Counted from the stretch's first letter, positions 34,560 to 47,746 are shown. The stretch: 64,000 nt of DNA from Tetmemena sp. SeJ-2015 (GCA_027382625.1 JAJKFJ010020804.1:123157-187156); one strand, 5' to 3'. Notes: generated by a model from the letters alone, not told the origin. Made by a program: numbers and translations.

Positions 34560-36539
34560 AAAAACCCCAATAAATATCTGCTTCTATTTATTTTTAGCCA
34601 TTTTGAACACTTCTTTAAGAACATGCTTTGGCAACTCCACAAATTGATCGAGGACAATAACCTTAGAGAAGTTGCTCATAATAAATTAAAGGCATTTCTT
34701 CTTGAGAGAATTAGCTCCTCTGCTTATTGCTATATTTAACATCAAGCACACATCGTCTATCTTGATACTCTTTTGAATAGCCTCTTCGCATTTCCTTTTC
34801 AACTAATCTACCAAGTACTAATCAGCCAAACTCAAAAGATCAAGAGCAAAGTTAATGTAAATCTACAACATGCTGCAATAACTTTTAGTCATTATATCTG
34901 TCTCAAATTGATTAAGTGCCTCCACCTGCTCTGTATATAGGAACTCTAATAGAGAATAAAAACACTGATAGCTGGTATCTTCAATTGGGATTTGAATGTC
35001 AAAAGCCTCTCGCATCGAACCATTAACCATTCTCTCTAAGGGCTCACATCTAGCCATTAAAATGCATCTATGAGCATACAGCTTTTTACCCTCAACGATA
35101 AAAGTCACATCAGAAAGTTCTGGGTTATTGAGAAGTTATTTAAAGTCTTCTACCAAAGGATTCCTGATAATAGGATTTGCTAGAACGATGGAGTGATAAA
35201 AACCAGCTGCAACTTAGCATACTTTCTTATCTTATAATCCTTAAATAAGAAGAGGTTTGCATGAGTTGTTTGTAGTACCGTCACCCAACTGTCCATGGCT
35301 GTTTCTACCAAATGCATATAAGGCCCCTGCATAGCCTAATGCTAGAGTATGATAGCATCCGCAAGCAACTTAAACTACCTCCTAATGCTCGAGGTCTTTC
35401 ACAACTGTTGGCAATTATTCTTTTGTACTGTAAACACCTATTCCAAGCTAGCCAGAATCATTCTTTCCCCAACTGTAGAGTTTCCCGTTGGAAATGGCGA
35501 CTGAGTGATAATAACCACATGCGATTTATGTGCTCTTTAGATTCTTGACTTCCTTGGGAGTAGTGACATTATTTTCAGTTCCAGTTATTCCTAACTAACC
35601 ACTGTCATTTCTACCAAAACTATAAATCTCTCCCTCTATCGTAGTTACAACACTGTGATATTAGCCACACCCAATTGACACGATTCTCTTTCCATTTAGA
35701 GCGTCTATCAAAGAAGGAGAATTCTTATCGTCCACATTTCCTAATCCAAGCTAGCCATAGTCATTGCGACCACATGAATATATTTCCATCTCGTCAGCAC
35801 AAGAGAAGATGGTGTGGTAGTAGGAGCAGCCAACAGTTGTCACGAATTTCTTAGAAAGTGCATCAACTTGCTTCGGTGAATTTATTGAGGCTTGATCTCC
35901 ATGTCCAAGTTGCCCTTTCACATTAAAACCAAAGCTGAACACTTTTCCATTGTCTATAAAGCTGCATTTAAAATTGAATTCTTACTTGTGAGAGCGATGA
36001 CGTGTTCGCAGCCATTTGAAGCAAAGATCTTCACTATATTTTTGCCTTTTAACTTTCTCTATCAATTTTAGCTGACCTGTTCTTGAATTTTGATTACTTG
36101 AAGACTAGCTCATGGCATTAGGTCCTTAGCTCAGAGAATTTCCCATATCGTTATACCCACCCGAGTAAACATCTCCATTCTCAGTCAATATAAGACAATA
36201 CAAATAAAAGGATTTCTATTACTTTTTTAATGAATTAAGTGTGAGATTATAATTGCAAGTTAACTTTATAAGCTATGTTTTAAGTTTTGTAAAAGAAAAA
36301 GAAATTTAATAAGCATTGAAGTTGTTTTATTCCTATACTTTAATTATAATGAGAGTTTACAAGAATATAACAAAATTTTCCTATATAAGACTGTGCTCAT
36401 TTCCAGCTGCTACTTAAATGACTTTCATTCCTTTGAGAAAGTCAACTTAAGTGAACACATGTCTCTCAATGTTATCTCCGTGAGCTAGTTCACCATAAGC
36501 ATTCTATCCAACAGTGTAGACTTCGATAATTTCACTCAT
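34560..36539 (-). CDS. RCC1-repeat and BTB domain protein
   Basis: Minus strand from ATG 36,539. RCC1-type beta-propeller repeats recur along the N-terminal part (VGQNAYGELAHGDN, FSFGFNVKGQLGHGD, SCGRNDYGQLGLGN, SFGRNDSGQLGITG, SWGKNDSGQLGIG, AFGRNSHGQLGDG), each followed by xxACGxYHSxA. A BTB/POZ domain follows (SDVTFIVEGKKLYAHRCIL .. PIEDTSYQCFYSLLEFLYTE) with a BACK-like helical end (ALDLLSLADQYLVDQLKRKC). RCC1-BTB proteins are often adaptors of cullin-3 ubiquitin ligases; that role is inferred from family. Unresolved gaps at about 36,200-36,370 and 35,945-35,990 contain introns or IESs. No TGA closes the frame until 34,388, so the true end (about 34,600) is uncertain. Confidence 0.85.
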
Positions 36540-36618
36540 TTTTAGAATATGTAAATACTATAATCTTTGAATTCTTTAAGAAACTTTGCTTAATGAAAAT
36601 TAATAAAGGATAATTAAA

Positions 36619-37717
36619 TCATGATTGACTGAGCAGTTGTGTGAGTTATTAGTCTCTTGCTTGTAAAGCCCTGTATTCTTCAGCCATAGATTTTAATCTC
36701 ATCTTCGCATCCTCCATAATTGATAAGTTTGTTGTGCAATTCATTCTTAACTAAGCTGAGATCATTAATTCTCTTCTCTAGGATCTACTTAACTTTTTCT
36801 TATGCTTTACTCTACTCAGCGTTGTAGAATTATGCTTCAAACTCGTTCCTGATTTCTCTAAAACATTTTTTAACAACTCTCAAATATTTTATACTCATCC
36901 TGTATCCTGAGTTCTTTCATTTACTGTTCAACTTGTTTTTGCTTCTCTTTCTGATATTGCTAAGCACTGTTTAGTAAATAACCCCTGCCTATCTTTTCAA
37001 CTAGGTCTTTGATCTAAATGTCTAGATCTTGGACCTCCCACACCTTCTTTTGCTTTTCAGCTTTTCTCTTCTCAATTGATTCCTTTAGCTAGTTTGTTTC
37101 AATCTATAGTTTGTATTATGTAGGGAGGGGAGGAAATTATTACTTAGCAGTCAGTAAGTAATTCACTTAGGGGTTTAGAGGCATCCTCTTAAGTCATTTA
37201 ATCAGTCATTATGTGCTTAAGTCTCTTGGTTATCGAGTGCAGATATTGCTCAACCTCTGGGATTAACTCAGTCTTCTACTTGACCACGCAACTAAAGTAA
37301 TTCTCTTATTTAAAAACCATCTCAGATTAATTCTAACTCTTACCTTGTTCAAATCCTTAATTAAAATGTAATGATAAAATCCTTTTTCTGCTCTTCATTA
37401 GGCTACACGTTAAGGCCTTGTAATACTCTTCTGTTTGATTGCTGGGCTATTCTCTAGATGATTGCTGCATATAGTTTTGGAGGGATTTTCTTTTTGCAGT
37501 CCATGACAGCTTACATGATAAGTTGATTTTGCAATAGCTGAGTTCGCTTGTTCTGGAATTCAGACTGGAGAAGTTTATTCTATTCTAAAGCGAAAATACT
37601 TTCTCCTGAGCTGAGATCCACTTATCTTGAAAGCTGCTTGTAGAGTTCATCCAGAGAGTCCACCTCACATAGTGCAACTTAATTATTCACTGGTTACTTA
37701 GATGCCCTAGATTCCAT
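36619..37717 (-). CDS. Coiled-coil protein
   Basis: Minus strand, ATG 37,717 to TGA 36,619-36,621. Highly charged and Gln-rich with heptad-like spacing (VDSLDELYKQLSRQVDLSS; SEFQNKRTQLLQNQLIMQAV; AKMRLKSMAEEYRALQARD). One conserved-looking short folded part (PPKLYAAIIQRIAQQSNRR). Frames change near 37,330, 37,120 and 36,715, indicating short introns or IESs not fully resolved. It lies only 79 b downstream of the RCC1/BTB gene start on the same strand. No family was recognised; a cytoskeletal role is a guess. Confidence 0.6.
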
Positions 37718-38040
37718 ACTTAAATATTTGATTTTAGTTATATCATAAAACAACATTCAAAAGTGCTTATTTAATTAGAGACGGAATAAGAACTTTGTTA
37801 TAAAGATAATTAGTGTAAATAGATATAAAAATTACAACCTTAAAAAAAATTAGCTTACTATAGATATATGAATTGGATTTAGTTTTTGAGATTAGCACTA
37901 TCTCCTGTAATATTTTAAATTTGAATGGAACCATTTTTAGAATCTTGACTCTCTTGATTTCAGTTAAAGAGGAGTTTGCAAAATTCAAATTACAAAGTAA
38001 GGCCACGAAGGCAGAGTGGGAGGAGTTATTGTGATTTAAT
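37718..38040. other. Divergent intergenic region
   Basis: AT-rich. It probably contains the true start of the cyclin gene upstream of an unresolved IES, since a TGA at 38,032 lies in frame with the first recognisable cyclin-gene coding segment. Confidence 0.4.
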
Positions 38041-41000
38041 TAAAAACAAGAAACAAATAGGGAACATGAAAAAAGTCAACTACATAGAGGGACTCAGGTC
38101 CAAAGCGCAAACAGCCACCAAATCAGGAAGATAGAACAGAAAAGAGTGGAAACTACCATCTATCAAGAGTAAGAAGACTATGGCGATGAAATCATCTACA
38201 CAGACTCATTACTTAATAATTTGAAACTGTCATTTCAGTGATAGTAAATTTAAATATGCATTAGCAGGCGGGGATAATTTAGGCACTGTGCTCACAGACT
38301 TGAGCTTTCATTAAGAAAATTTATCAACATCTTGGGGAAAAGAGAACTATTCTCAGATATATGAAAATATACAAATGTATTCTTCTTTAGAGTCATTTTA
38401 AAATGAAAACTAAAGCGGGAAAATGATGATGAATAACCTTCATTATGAGAATATTGCAAAGCCTATGAACCCATAGATCTCATCTCAGTAACCACCGTAG
38501 AAAACAACCTCAGCTAATAGCTGCAATCAAGGAAAGGTTTAATAAAGCCAGCAACAAAATCTTCATAATTAGTAGTTATAGAATTAAGCCAAACATATTC
38601 CAAGTCAGACTCATCATCATAATAGAACTTTATCTGCAAACATACCCTATGTGAGTATGGGAAGAAACTCAAGCATGCATATCAATGAAAACGAAAGGTA
38701 AAGCATCTAAACTGAAAGCTCACTCGGGATTAACACCTCTAATACCTCTCAAGTGGGTTCAAGTAAAAATTCTGACTATAAAGGTAATAACTCAAGTGCT
38801 TCTCAATTTTTATATATGCCTTTTATATTCTACGAAGCATCAGACTTCGTTATCGATATCTTAGTCTGCTGGTAGATAAAATACTGCCTCAACTTTAAAA
38901 TTTTAATCTTCCTCACAGAAATCAAATTTAACAGCTTCTTCATCTCATTATTATCAAGATTTTTGCCAAACAAAGAATACTGAAAATTTAATTAGTGATA
39001 TGTTTAATCTAAGACTAGGAAGCAATACTTAATTCACTATTTAGATTATTAAAAATTGAAGGTGGATATGTAAGAAAAAATACTCCAGCAAAAATCTCTG
39101 GCAAAGAAGAACTTGCTTTATTTTAACCTAATTAAATAGCTAACGATTAATTCAGACAATGTTTAGAAAATTAATATTATATTAGTCTAATCAAAATCAA
39201 CACTTTAGGTTCTGATATTTAATATAAATTTTTGCTTTACTTGAATGATTAAATTTCTCTAGTATTAGAACTCAAAATAGCCTTCTAAGCATCAATCAAA
39301 ATAAAGTGAATTAGTTTGAGGAAAACGACTAATCTAGATAGATATTGGTCAGCAAAATTGGAGGCAAATCTCTTCATGATTACAACAATAACACTAAACC
39401 TCTTTAGTAGTAATAAGAAAATTAGCCTCAACTTTAGCAGCCAATAAAATAGCATAATGAAGGTCATTACTACCAGCATCAAAGATCCTAATCCTAGCAA
39501 ACCACAGACCTTAATACTTATGTCAACACTTCTAAGTTGAATTACTAGCACCAATCCCACTTGGCCTCGTACGATTAAGAAGACTAATACTACCAGTAGG
39601 TTTAGAACAGCAATAATAACTTTTTGTGGCAACTTGAGATAGATGAAGAGGATGAGGATGAAGGAGAAAACTTAAGAGATGAGGATGAGCTCGAGGAAAT
39701 GTCTCTCTAAAACTTCTATAATGACTTAGACAGACATCCCTTTCTTAATAAATATTAGCAGCAGACTATTTAGAAGGAGGAATCAATTACAAATCAATCG
39801 CCTTATTAGACGTTCAAATTAAAAGAATTCTTTTTAATCTTCAAGATTAAAAAAATTGCATTTCACATAGGTTTTATGATTAAACTTTGATTTCTTTGCA
39901 ATTTTTAAAACTTAATTTTTCGCTCATTTTAAAGACAAATAAGAGATAATTTTATCATGATATACCATGCATTTTCAATACAGATTTAATTAAAGAGAAA
40001 TAGTGCTTTAAATGATTTTCCATTAAAATAATATCAACAAATATAACAGTTTTTGTTTACTTTTTGGGATTAGCACATAGAATAAATATGCTAACCTGCA
40101 TGAAATAAATGCTTCTTAGGAAAAGCTGATAGAAGAATTCGATCAGTTGTCTCTGTAGACCTTTGAGAAAATAGGGGGTGTAAGTGGTTTAGAGGAGATT
40201 TCAGAATATGGGTAGACTACAATGCTAAATAACAACAACATAGCACAGCAGATGGATTCTTTAGAGAATTCTCTGGAATGCAAGGAAGATCAGCATACCG
40301 AGGATATTCTGACAACTCTGCAGTTTAATGAAATCCTTGCAGGCAATCACCAAGATGAGGAAGAACTCTTTGCCTAAGATGAGAACTTGCTAAGTATTGG
40401 ATTCTCAAAAAACGAAGGTGATTAAGAAAATCAGCCACCCTTGACAGAAGTTAGCAATTTACAGGACCATCAAAACCAATTCATGAAGGTAGACTAAATA
40501 TCTCATCAGCAGTGATATCAAATCATGGTACTGGAGTAGATGCTAGTAAGAGACGAGGAGTATAGAATCAATTCAGCATTCTTAAATACTCAAAGGAATC
40601 CCCAATACTAAAATACTATCGCTTTTAAACAAATTAATTTAAAAATGATTGATTAAAAAGAAATAAATTAAAACTCATACAAAAAATAATGTGATAAACT
40701 TGCCTCTTGAACAAAAATATTCTAAACAAATTCCGAGTCAAAATTTGAGAATTTTAAAAATGGCTTATTAAGATTTAAAATATAAGAAGGTGCCAATGGG
40801 ATTAGAAATTTTAATGCTAATAATTTAGATTATTACTTGAGTTTTATCTCTCCTGAATAAGTTATTGATTTTTTCCTATAGATATTTATTTTATATGAAG
40901 GGGAATATAAGCTCTAAAATGAGAGAAATCCTGATAGACTGGATGATAGAAGTGTGCGAAGAGTTCATGCTAAAAAGAGAAACCTTGTACTTGAGTGTGA

Positions 41001-41901
41001 ACTATATAGATCAGTACTTGACTCATGCAAACTATCTAGTCCCCAAGAGTGAGCTTCAATTGATCGGAGTGACTGCCATGCTTTTAGCATGCAAGATTGA
41101 GGAGGTTTACATCCCCAGAGTAAGTGACTTCGCACTCTCAACTGACGGTGGTTACAACAAAGAGCAAATCCAAGTCATGGAAATGCTATCTTTAAATTTG
41201 AAGTACTACTTTTTGTGTATAAAATTTAAAGCTGATGATGAAAATACTGCAATTCAGACTACACCCAATATCGATAAGCAACTGGATGAATTGGTACATG
41301 AATATGTGGGACATCTTTTAGCAAGAGCACCTTAGCAAGTTCTATCAAAATGCAGATTTTTCTTTCAAGCAACCCAACGAAATGGCATATCAGAGGTATC
41401 GAATAGTGTACTAAATATTGGATTGCATCATTCTGAATCCTCAGTACTTAGAATTCAATTCCAGAAAGTTAGTTGCCGCAATACTATATCTAATGATAGG
41501 AGGTCCACATACGATGGGAGCCTTCAACTACGACTACCAGTGGTTTCCATCACAGTTTCATAAATCTCCTCCCTTTGATATTTATCGAGGTAAAAGAAGA
41601 TACCAATAGCTTGATGAACACATAAATTTCTACAATCAAATTTTTGAGTCGTACTTGTTCGAGTGCTTTGGCTATACTCTCTCTGATATAATTGAGCCAC
41701 TTCAATTCGTAGTAAATTACTTTGCTCTACCTCTGAATTTCGATCTTCCACAAGCAGCAAACAATAAGAATGATCAGCTTGTAACGGTAAGAAAGCTTTT
41801 TCTTTAATCATAATTTCTTATAGAGAAACTACGAAGAATTCTTGGCCTACCAAACTCATAACAAATTCATGATCGATTTTAATAAGACCTTGCAGGGCTG
41901 A
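38041..41901 (+). CDS. Cyclin with long Gln/Asn-rich N-terminal region
   Basis: The C-terminal 330 residues form a cyclin fold: QMLVRDEEYRINSAFLNTQR, then SSKMREILIDWMIEVCEEF (MRAILVDWLxE-type cyclin box start), TLYLSVNYIDQYLT, LQLIGVTAMLLACKIEE, and after the 41,194 IES LKLMMKILQFRLHPISISNW and the second fold to TGA 41,899-41,901. This is the A/B-type arrangement, so a CDK-activating partner in the cell cycle is likely. The N-terminal 700-800 residues (38.0-40.5 kb) are Gln/Asn/Ser/His-rich with an acidic stretch (QLEIDEEDEDEGEN). Three IESs and one intron (about 41,788-41,824) are resolved; further IESs near 38,785 and 39,840-40,080 are only approximate. The start codon was not identified. 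Confidence 0.85.
40505..40516 (+). other. IES, 12 b, pointer ATCA
   Basis: ATCA at 40,505 and 40,517. Excision removes an in-frame TGA and gives VDQISHQIMVLEQMLVRDEE. Confidence 0.65.
40595..40901 (+). other. IES, 307 b, pointer GGAAT
   Basis: GGAAT at 40,595 and 40,902. Excision gives NSAFLNTQRNISSKMREIL, the normal continuous entry into the cyclin box. The removed DNA is AT-rich without a recognised gene. Confidence 0.85.
41194..41221 (+). other. IES, 28 b, pointer AAATTT
   Basis: AAATTT at 41,194 and 41,222. Excision gives MLSLNLKLMMKILQFRLHPI, exactly the helix-to-second-fold transition of cyclins. Confidence 0.85.
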
Positions 41902-42148
41902 TGCCAATATATAATCTATAAGAATAAACCTCTATAAACTATAATGTTTGTATATACCATCTCTACTTATTGCTAAAGCTCAGTTTAAAATGCTCCAATT
42001 AATTATCGAAACTATTAAGTCTGTATGCTTTAAATCTAAAGTCAAGGTCTTTGCTCTTAGAGTGGCTGATTTTTAATTTTCTTAAGATAGGTTTTCTGAG
42101 ACCTATGATTAATCTCAGTAGTTGATTAATTTGTAATTATAAGTTTTA

Positions 42149-42913
42149 ATGGATCTTACTTTCCCTCAAAGCGTGTTGAGTGAACTTTCCTCCCTTCGCT
42201 CCTTAACTCCCCCTATCACTGTCTTCTTGGTAATCAATAAAAGAGATTACCTTGCTTACTATGTTTTTAGATATCGGAGGTGAGTCGCTTCATCGTAAAT
42301 CAGTCGTACGGGAACCTAGACCTTCTAAAATTGTCCAAGGAACTGGAAAATGAAGGAGTGGAGATATCTAATGATAAATTGCAAACCATTGTCAAAGCTC
42401 TCAAGACTTTCATGTTTAAAGTACTCAAGACTGCTCAAATGTATTAAGATCAGCATGATTCCATTGTTGGATAATTTAAATTGCATTCCTTTTTTAGTAT
42501 TTTGCAGATGTGACATTATATTTATAAGTGTAGACTATTCTGGCAAACAGGACCGGTCTGAGAGAGAAAATGATTACTGCAGTTGCTCAGGCAATAATGA
42601 ACGAGCTAGCAGTTCTTAAGCAAAATCAAGCCTAGAATAATCTTAAGAACTTTTTCGAGCAAATTAAACTGAGACATCTAGTTTCATTTGACTGCGTCCT
42701 TAATCACGATTTTTCATCCGCAGAGAGCAAAAACCTAAAGAAGACTTATGCAACTCTTGTCTTTCAGATAAAAGTTAAGCTATAAAAGAAATATTTTCTG
42801 AATAGATAAGTGAGGTGGATGGATAGGTGAGAACGAAGAGTATAGATGTTAATTTGGATGAGCTAAAGCAGTTCAGAGAAGAAATTATAAGAATAGAGGA
42901 GGCATTATCGTGA
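42149..42913 (+). CDS. COMM domain-containing protein
   Basis: ATG 42,149 to TGA 42,911-42,913, with one intron (42,230-42,270). The N-terminal helical part (EVSRFIVNQSYGNLDLLKL; LQTIVKALKTFM) and the C-terminal COMM domain (LRHLVSFDCVLNHDFSSAES, then beta strand TLVFQIKVK, then final helix DELKQFREEII) match the COMMD layout. COMMD proteins assemble with CCDC22/CCDC93 in endosomal cargo recycling. A gap of about 70-90 b near 42,455-42,545 must be an unresolved IES or intron; the 17 b IES at 42,810 is resolved. Family call is from strand/helix order and hydrophobic pattern, so moderate confidence. Confidence 0.65.
42810..42826 (+). other. IES, 17 b, pointer GTGAG
   Basis: GTGAG at 42,810 and 42,827. 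Excision removes a TGA and gives FLNRQVRTKSIDVNLDELKQ in frame at the end of the COMM domain. Confidence 0.8.
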
Positions 42914-42939
42914 ATCTAGCTCTATTTATTTATCAAATT

Positions 42940-45900
42940 GTACCTCTTCTATCATATCATTTATCTCTTCCACTATCAACATGAATTTAAGAAATAAACT
43001 TGATACTCAACATTATAAATTGTATAGGAATAGTAGTGTTTTAAATGTTCATAAGATTATGTTTTCTTTTCTCATGTGGCTTTTGTCGAATTCAACAGCT
43101 ATCATGGCCCCTATTTCGTTTATGGCCTGCTTATTTTTACTGCTGACCATCAATTTATGGGTGCTCTCCTCTGCTATTTTACCCATGATGATCTTCTTTA
43201 AATTATTAAATTATGCGTATTCGGCTATTTTTAATAGATAGTTCTTTCCCACATTTTTCTGATGAAGTTTTGCAGTTCAATAATAGCAGCTGTTCTGCAC
43301 AGGATCGGTCATGCCTTGTCGTACCTCGTTCTTAATAAGTTTAGTTTCTTGGTTTATCTCATCTCGGCTGTTCACATGGTAGAAATAATTTTAATAATAT
43401 AGTTTCTAATCATTAAATTAAATACATTAAATAAAGTTAATTAGGATAACAGTTGTTATTTTAAAGAATTTGATAAGAAAATATTAACTTGAAGATTATT
43501 CATATTTTTAAATGGCAATTGAATTTAAAAGAAATACAAAAGCTTTTGCTGTTTGGGTTTCTTAGCATGTTCTATTCTATCATATATCTGTATTGAATTC
43601 TTCAGATTATCGAATCTGATATCCTCCTCGAAGATCTTCAAAGCGTATTAATTACGAACATCATTCTTTGGCTCTACTTTGAATCGTTCCTAATACCCGT
43701 GGATACTTTTCTTTAGGTTTTTAAGTTTTCTCAAATACTGCTTCTTTTCCTATTCTGCTTCCAGTCTTGCAGAAGGCTTTTTGGAGTCATGATACTCTAT
43801 ATGCTCTCTCAGGGTGTCTAGATTAGGAGTTGGGGGCAAAAATTTTACCCTTTGTTGAAAAGCTAGTTAGCCCTATGAGGTTTAGGAACCTAGATCAGAT
43901 AAATGTAGCTAACCGGCAGTTTAGAAATTCTAAGATAAGTTCTAACCAGGAAATTTGGAATCCCTCACAGATGGATAGATATATATTTCACACTCTTAAA
44001 ATTAAACTTCTTTATTATGGTTCACAAACTGAAACATTGGGCTGGCTTTCGAAATTTTATTGAGTGCTCTTTTTACTGAATTCCATCCTATTGCTTTTAT
44101 AAAATTTAGCAGAGTATAGGCTCAATGGTTGAAAGAGACTCTCCAGGTTTGATGAACGAACTGAATTTGTCACTGCTTGAGGTGAATGCTTTCTCACGCT
44201 AAGATTGTATGCCTTAGACATTTGTGTAGACAGGTTTATTAGATTTGACCTAAAGGGGGAACCAACTTTTGGACTTGGAACCATTAATTTAGAAGAATCA
44301 CTCGATTACTTTAGTCCGTCTGCATATTCATCCTGTTCAGTTTAAGGCTGAGCTAATCATAGGATGATAATCTTTGCTGAAATGCGAGCTTAAGCTACTG
44401 GATCTTGTCATTCTTAATTTCATCATGATTGATGGGATTGAAACCCTATTAAGTGACATTCAACCTTTGACTGACTTGGTTTCCCTAAGAAAGCAGCTAT
44501 CTACTTTCGTTACTCCCTCTTTTAGATTCAAATATCGTATTAGGTCTTTTTTTAGGACTGAACTACCCCACCTCTGTGATTATCCGTTAGCTTTCCCCCA
44601 ATCTACTCTGACTATAAAGCCTCTCTTAAGCATTTTGCCGCTCCTATCTCTTTTTCTCTTATTAGACCTTCTTCTCTTTAGAGAGTTGCTTCTACTTAAA
44701 AATAAAAAATATATATTGCAAAGTGGAAAAAAACTATAGCTACTTTTCTTCTTGCTGAAGCTAAAATTTTTCAAATTTAAGGTCTTGATGCTTCTTGAGC
44801 TTTTGGATCCGATTTAAGTACTTCAAGAACTTCCCCTTTTTGTTAAGATTCGTTTGAGCCTCTTCAGAGCCCAAGAGACCAATTAATTTCTCAAAGTTTT
44901 TAGGCTTTACAGACATTCTGGTTCCCATTTGAGTTAGTTGAGTGGCTTAATGAACGCTATTTTGCTCCATCTCAAAAAGAATGTCACTGAAGATTTTAAA
45001 CTTCCTAAGCTAAGCATAAACCATATCAGCCTACTTCTATTGCTAAGGACTCCCTCTCATTTGCAGTTTCGATACTCGTTTGTATTAGTCAGGATTTAAT
45101 TGACTTATGCTAGGCTCCGACACTTGAGAAAGGTTCACTCCCATCTTTTAAAGTTCAAAATTGACTAGCTACGAGGGCCTGCCATGGGGGATATTTTGCT
45201 ACTATGCCTATTCCTCTTGCATTCTTTCAAATCTGCCCTTATCTTTTGGCTAGTTGTCGTTATGTTCCAGATTGAGGTAATTGAACTTCTTTTTGTAGTC
45301 ATAAAATGCCCTGTAGTCCTCGTTCAAAGTGTTCAGCAAGATATTTTAGAAAGGTATAATTGAGAATCATGTATATATATAACTGCTTATAAGAGTATGT
45401 CTTTGTCAGACTTTAGCTTCATCTAAAAACGAATAACTAGATCCATGAGGCTCTTCAAATACTCCATATGGTTCTAATCATCCTTGCTGGCTTTGAGCAT
45501 TTGTCTTTCTCTTAATTCCTTGATCTGAAACCTGAATTCATCATCAAGAATATCGCTGAGAATAGGGTCATTGCTCTCCCTCAGATAATTAGGCTTCCTT
45601 TTATAAAATTGTTCGAGCACTTTAATTTCTTCCTCTGTTCGCTGAACCACATAGCTGTAGATCTCTCTTGTTATAAATTAAACTATTCACTATTGACTAT
45701 ATTGAATCGTGCACTCCTTCCATTCATTGTAAGTTTGCATTTCATCTTTCTTCATTTTCTTTTCATTCATTCCCTCTCCATTAACCTTCACCAAGATTTC
45801 TTCAATTCCATCGCTGCGAAGCCTGATCAAGGTTTACCTCAGTCTATCAAGTCTAGCTGTAGATTGATTAATCGCTGGAATGTTTGAGCCTTGGGAGCCA

Positions 45901-45989
45901 GGAGACATCGGAATGTTCTTCTAAGATTTTGATAGAGAGGCGCTAAAAGTAAGTGGAGATCGCAGTCCACTTATTTTTGGAGTCATCAT
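42940..45989 (-). CDS. Coiled-coil/low-complexity protein, possibly more than one gene
   Basis: Minus-strand coding from ATG 45,989. N-terminal Ser/Pro-rich part (MTPKISGLRSPLTFSAS), then charged helical segments (EYLKSLMDLVIRF; MVYAQLRKFKIFSDILFEME; FEKLIGLLGSEEAQTNL), Gln/Ser-rich stretches (44.3-44.7 kb), a coiled coil near 43.6-43.8 kb (LREHIEYHDSKKPSARLEAE) and a last helical segment near 43.0-43.4 kb. Reading frames connect through many short breaks, several unresolved, and an ATG at 44,284 could start a second gene. No family was recognised. Convergent with the COMM-domain gene. Confidence 0.45.
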
Positions 45990-46199
45990 TTGAGAGAAAT
46001 AATAGATGCATTTAAAGCATTTAAGAGAAATTCGACTTATAATTATCTTAGATAAATTGGAAGCAAATTATAGAATTAAAGTCGATACTACTTATAATTT
46101 CATGTTTACTTTAACATAACAAAACTACTTTTTTATCTAAAGAGTATTTATTTTCTGCAAATTTATAATTTAAAAAATTAATTAAATTTATAACTTCTA

Positions 46200-47746
46200 A
46201 AGCTCATGATTATGCGTAATTAAAATTTTAATTATAATAAGTTTAATTACCTTTGAATATTTTAAATGAGAGAATTTGTTTCTGCTATTTTTAACTAGTG
46301 GTTAGGCATTTGTGTCAAAATATGTTAATTAGAAATTGATTTGTTGTTGAATATATGTTTGGCTCTGCATGCTTCTTATCTTAAGTTGAGTTTTTTCTTA
46401 CTTTGATTTGCCTTCAGAAACTTATCTACACAAATTATTAAAAATTCTTATTTCATAGCACCGCTTTATTTTCTGATTGAAAAATAATTCTAATGGTTTT
46501 TTTGTACTTACTGACTATTAACTTTTGATGTGTCTTGATTGCTTTCTTGCTGAAATCCTTTAATCATAAATATTATTTTAATCTTTAAATCCCTAAGAGG
46601 AATTCTATACTGCGATATCTTTGTTGGAGGAGAGTTTATTTAAATTTAATGGACTGCTCTGAAAGAAACTAAGTCCGGTCATATTCAAACTGTTTTTACT
46701 AATTCTTTACTTGGTTCTATTGCTCTTGTTGAAGATCTAGCTTCCTCGCTTTGCAGACCCCACTCCTTCCTTGTTGAAGAAAAACAGTTAGTGGTTGTGC
46801 CTGTCAATTGACTACGCAGGAGAAGGAGACTAAAAATGTTTAAAGCAATTTATTTAAATCTTAAATTTTAATTAGAGAGATATTTAGCTGTACTCTTTAC
46901 AGGAAATCCTCAGACTCGTCATCAATTATTATAACTTCAAATTAATAATTATTGAAGAGATTTAATTAGGAAGAGCCAATCAAATAAACATAGATTATTT
47001 ATTTAGATAGTTGAAATCGCTTTTTTTCAATAAAGATTTCTGTTTTAATAGAAAAGAACCTTTCCTTTTTTGCTATAATACAAAATTTAATCATCCCTAT
47101 GGTTAATTATTTTTAAAAATGAAATATAAATACTTGAAGAGGATATTTAGGATAACTCTGTCTTCTCTATAAATGGCTCTATTTACTTTTTATACATAGG
47201 TATATCAAATTGAGATTCCGCAATATATAATTAAAAATAAGTCAAGTAGTTTTAAGTCTTTTAATATTTGGAAGGATTGATTAGTAGCATTTTATTTTTG
47301 AGATTAGAAATTGACTGCTTTGAATTTCTCAGCAAAGCTCTGCTTTATCTTTGAAAATAAAGGTGAAGATTCTATCGAAGATTCGCTGCTTGTTATAACT
47401 TACAATTATACTAAAACAGAAGTCAGGTTTTAAATAAATCTAAATTGTAATACACATTAAATAATTTAAAATGCAACTTAATATTTAAGTTAATTCCATT
47501 TAATTTTTTTTAAGCAGCTGATTTGATTTCTTGATATCTTCTATAGTCAAATCAGTTGTTGTGTCTGCATTTGCAAGAATATTTTCATGAGCCGCAACTC
47601 TTTTTTATTTTGTTAATGGGATTAGGATTAACTATTGGCTTCTTGAAGGATTTACGATTGGAAGGTGCTGCAAAAAGAAAGTTACTATTTTCTTGAGACT
47701 TTTACTTTAACTCCTTAGAGTTATTTGAGTTAATCTAATTTGACAT
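46200..47746 (-). CDS. Ser/Asn/Gln-rich hypothetical protein
   Basis: Minus strand from ATG 47,746: MSNQINSNNSKELKQKSQEN, a basic stretch, an acidic helix (TTTDLTIEDIKKSNQLL) reached after a one-base change in an A run near 47,615, then SSESSIESSPLFSKIKQSFA near 47,380 and a long polar open stretch from about 46,830 to 46,200 (NSLNMTGLSFFQSSPLNLNK). No domain was recognised. No TGA ends the last frame, so the 3' end is arbitrary. Segments between 46,850 and 47,280 are AT-rich and probably IES or intron. Confidence 0.4.

Noticed and set aside
44374..44739. Plus-strand 121-codon hydrophobic ORF
   Set aside because: It lies antisense to a minus-strand polar coding region with Gln-type codons; its Leu/Ser-rich content is the expected mirror of Glu/Lys/Arg-rich coding.
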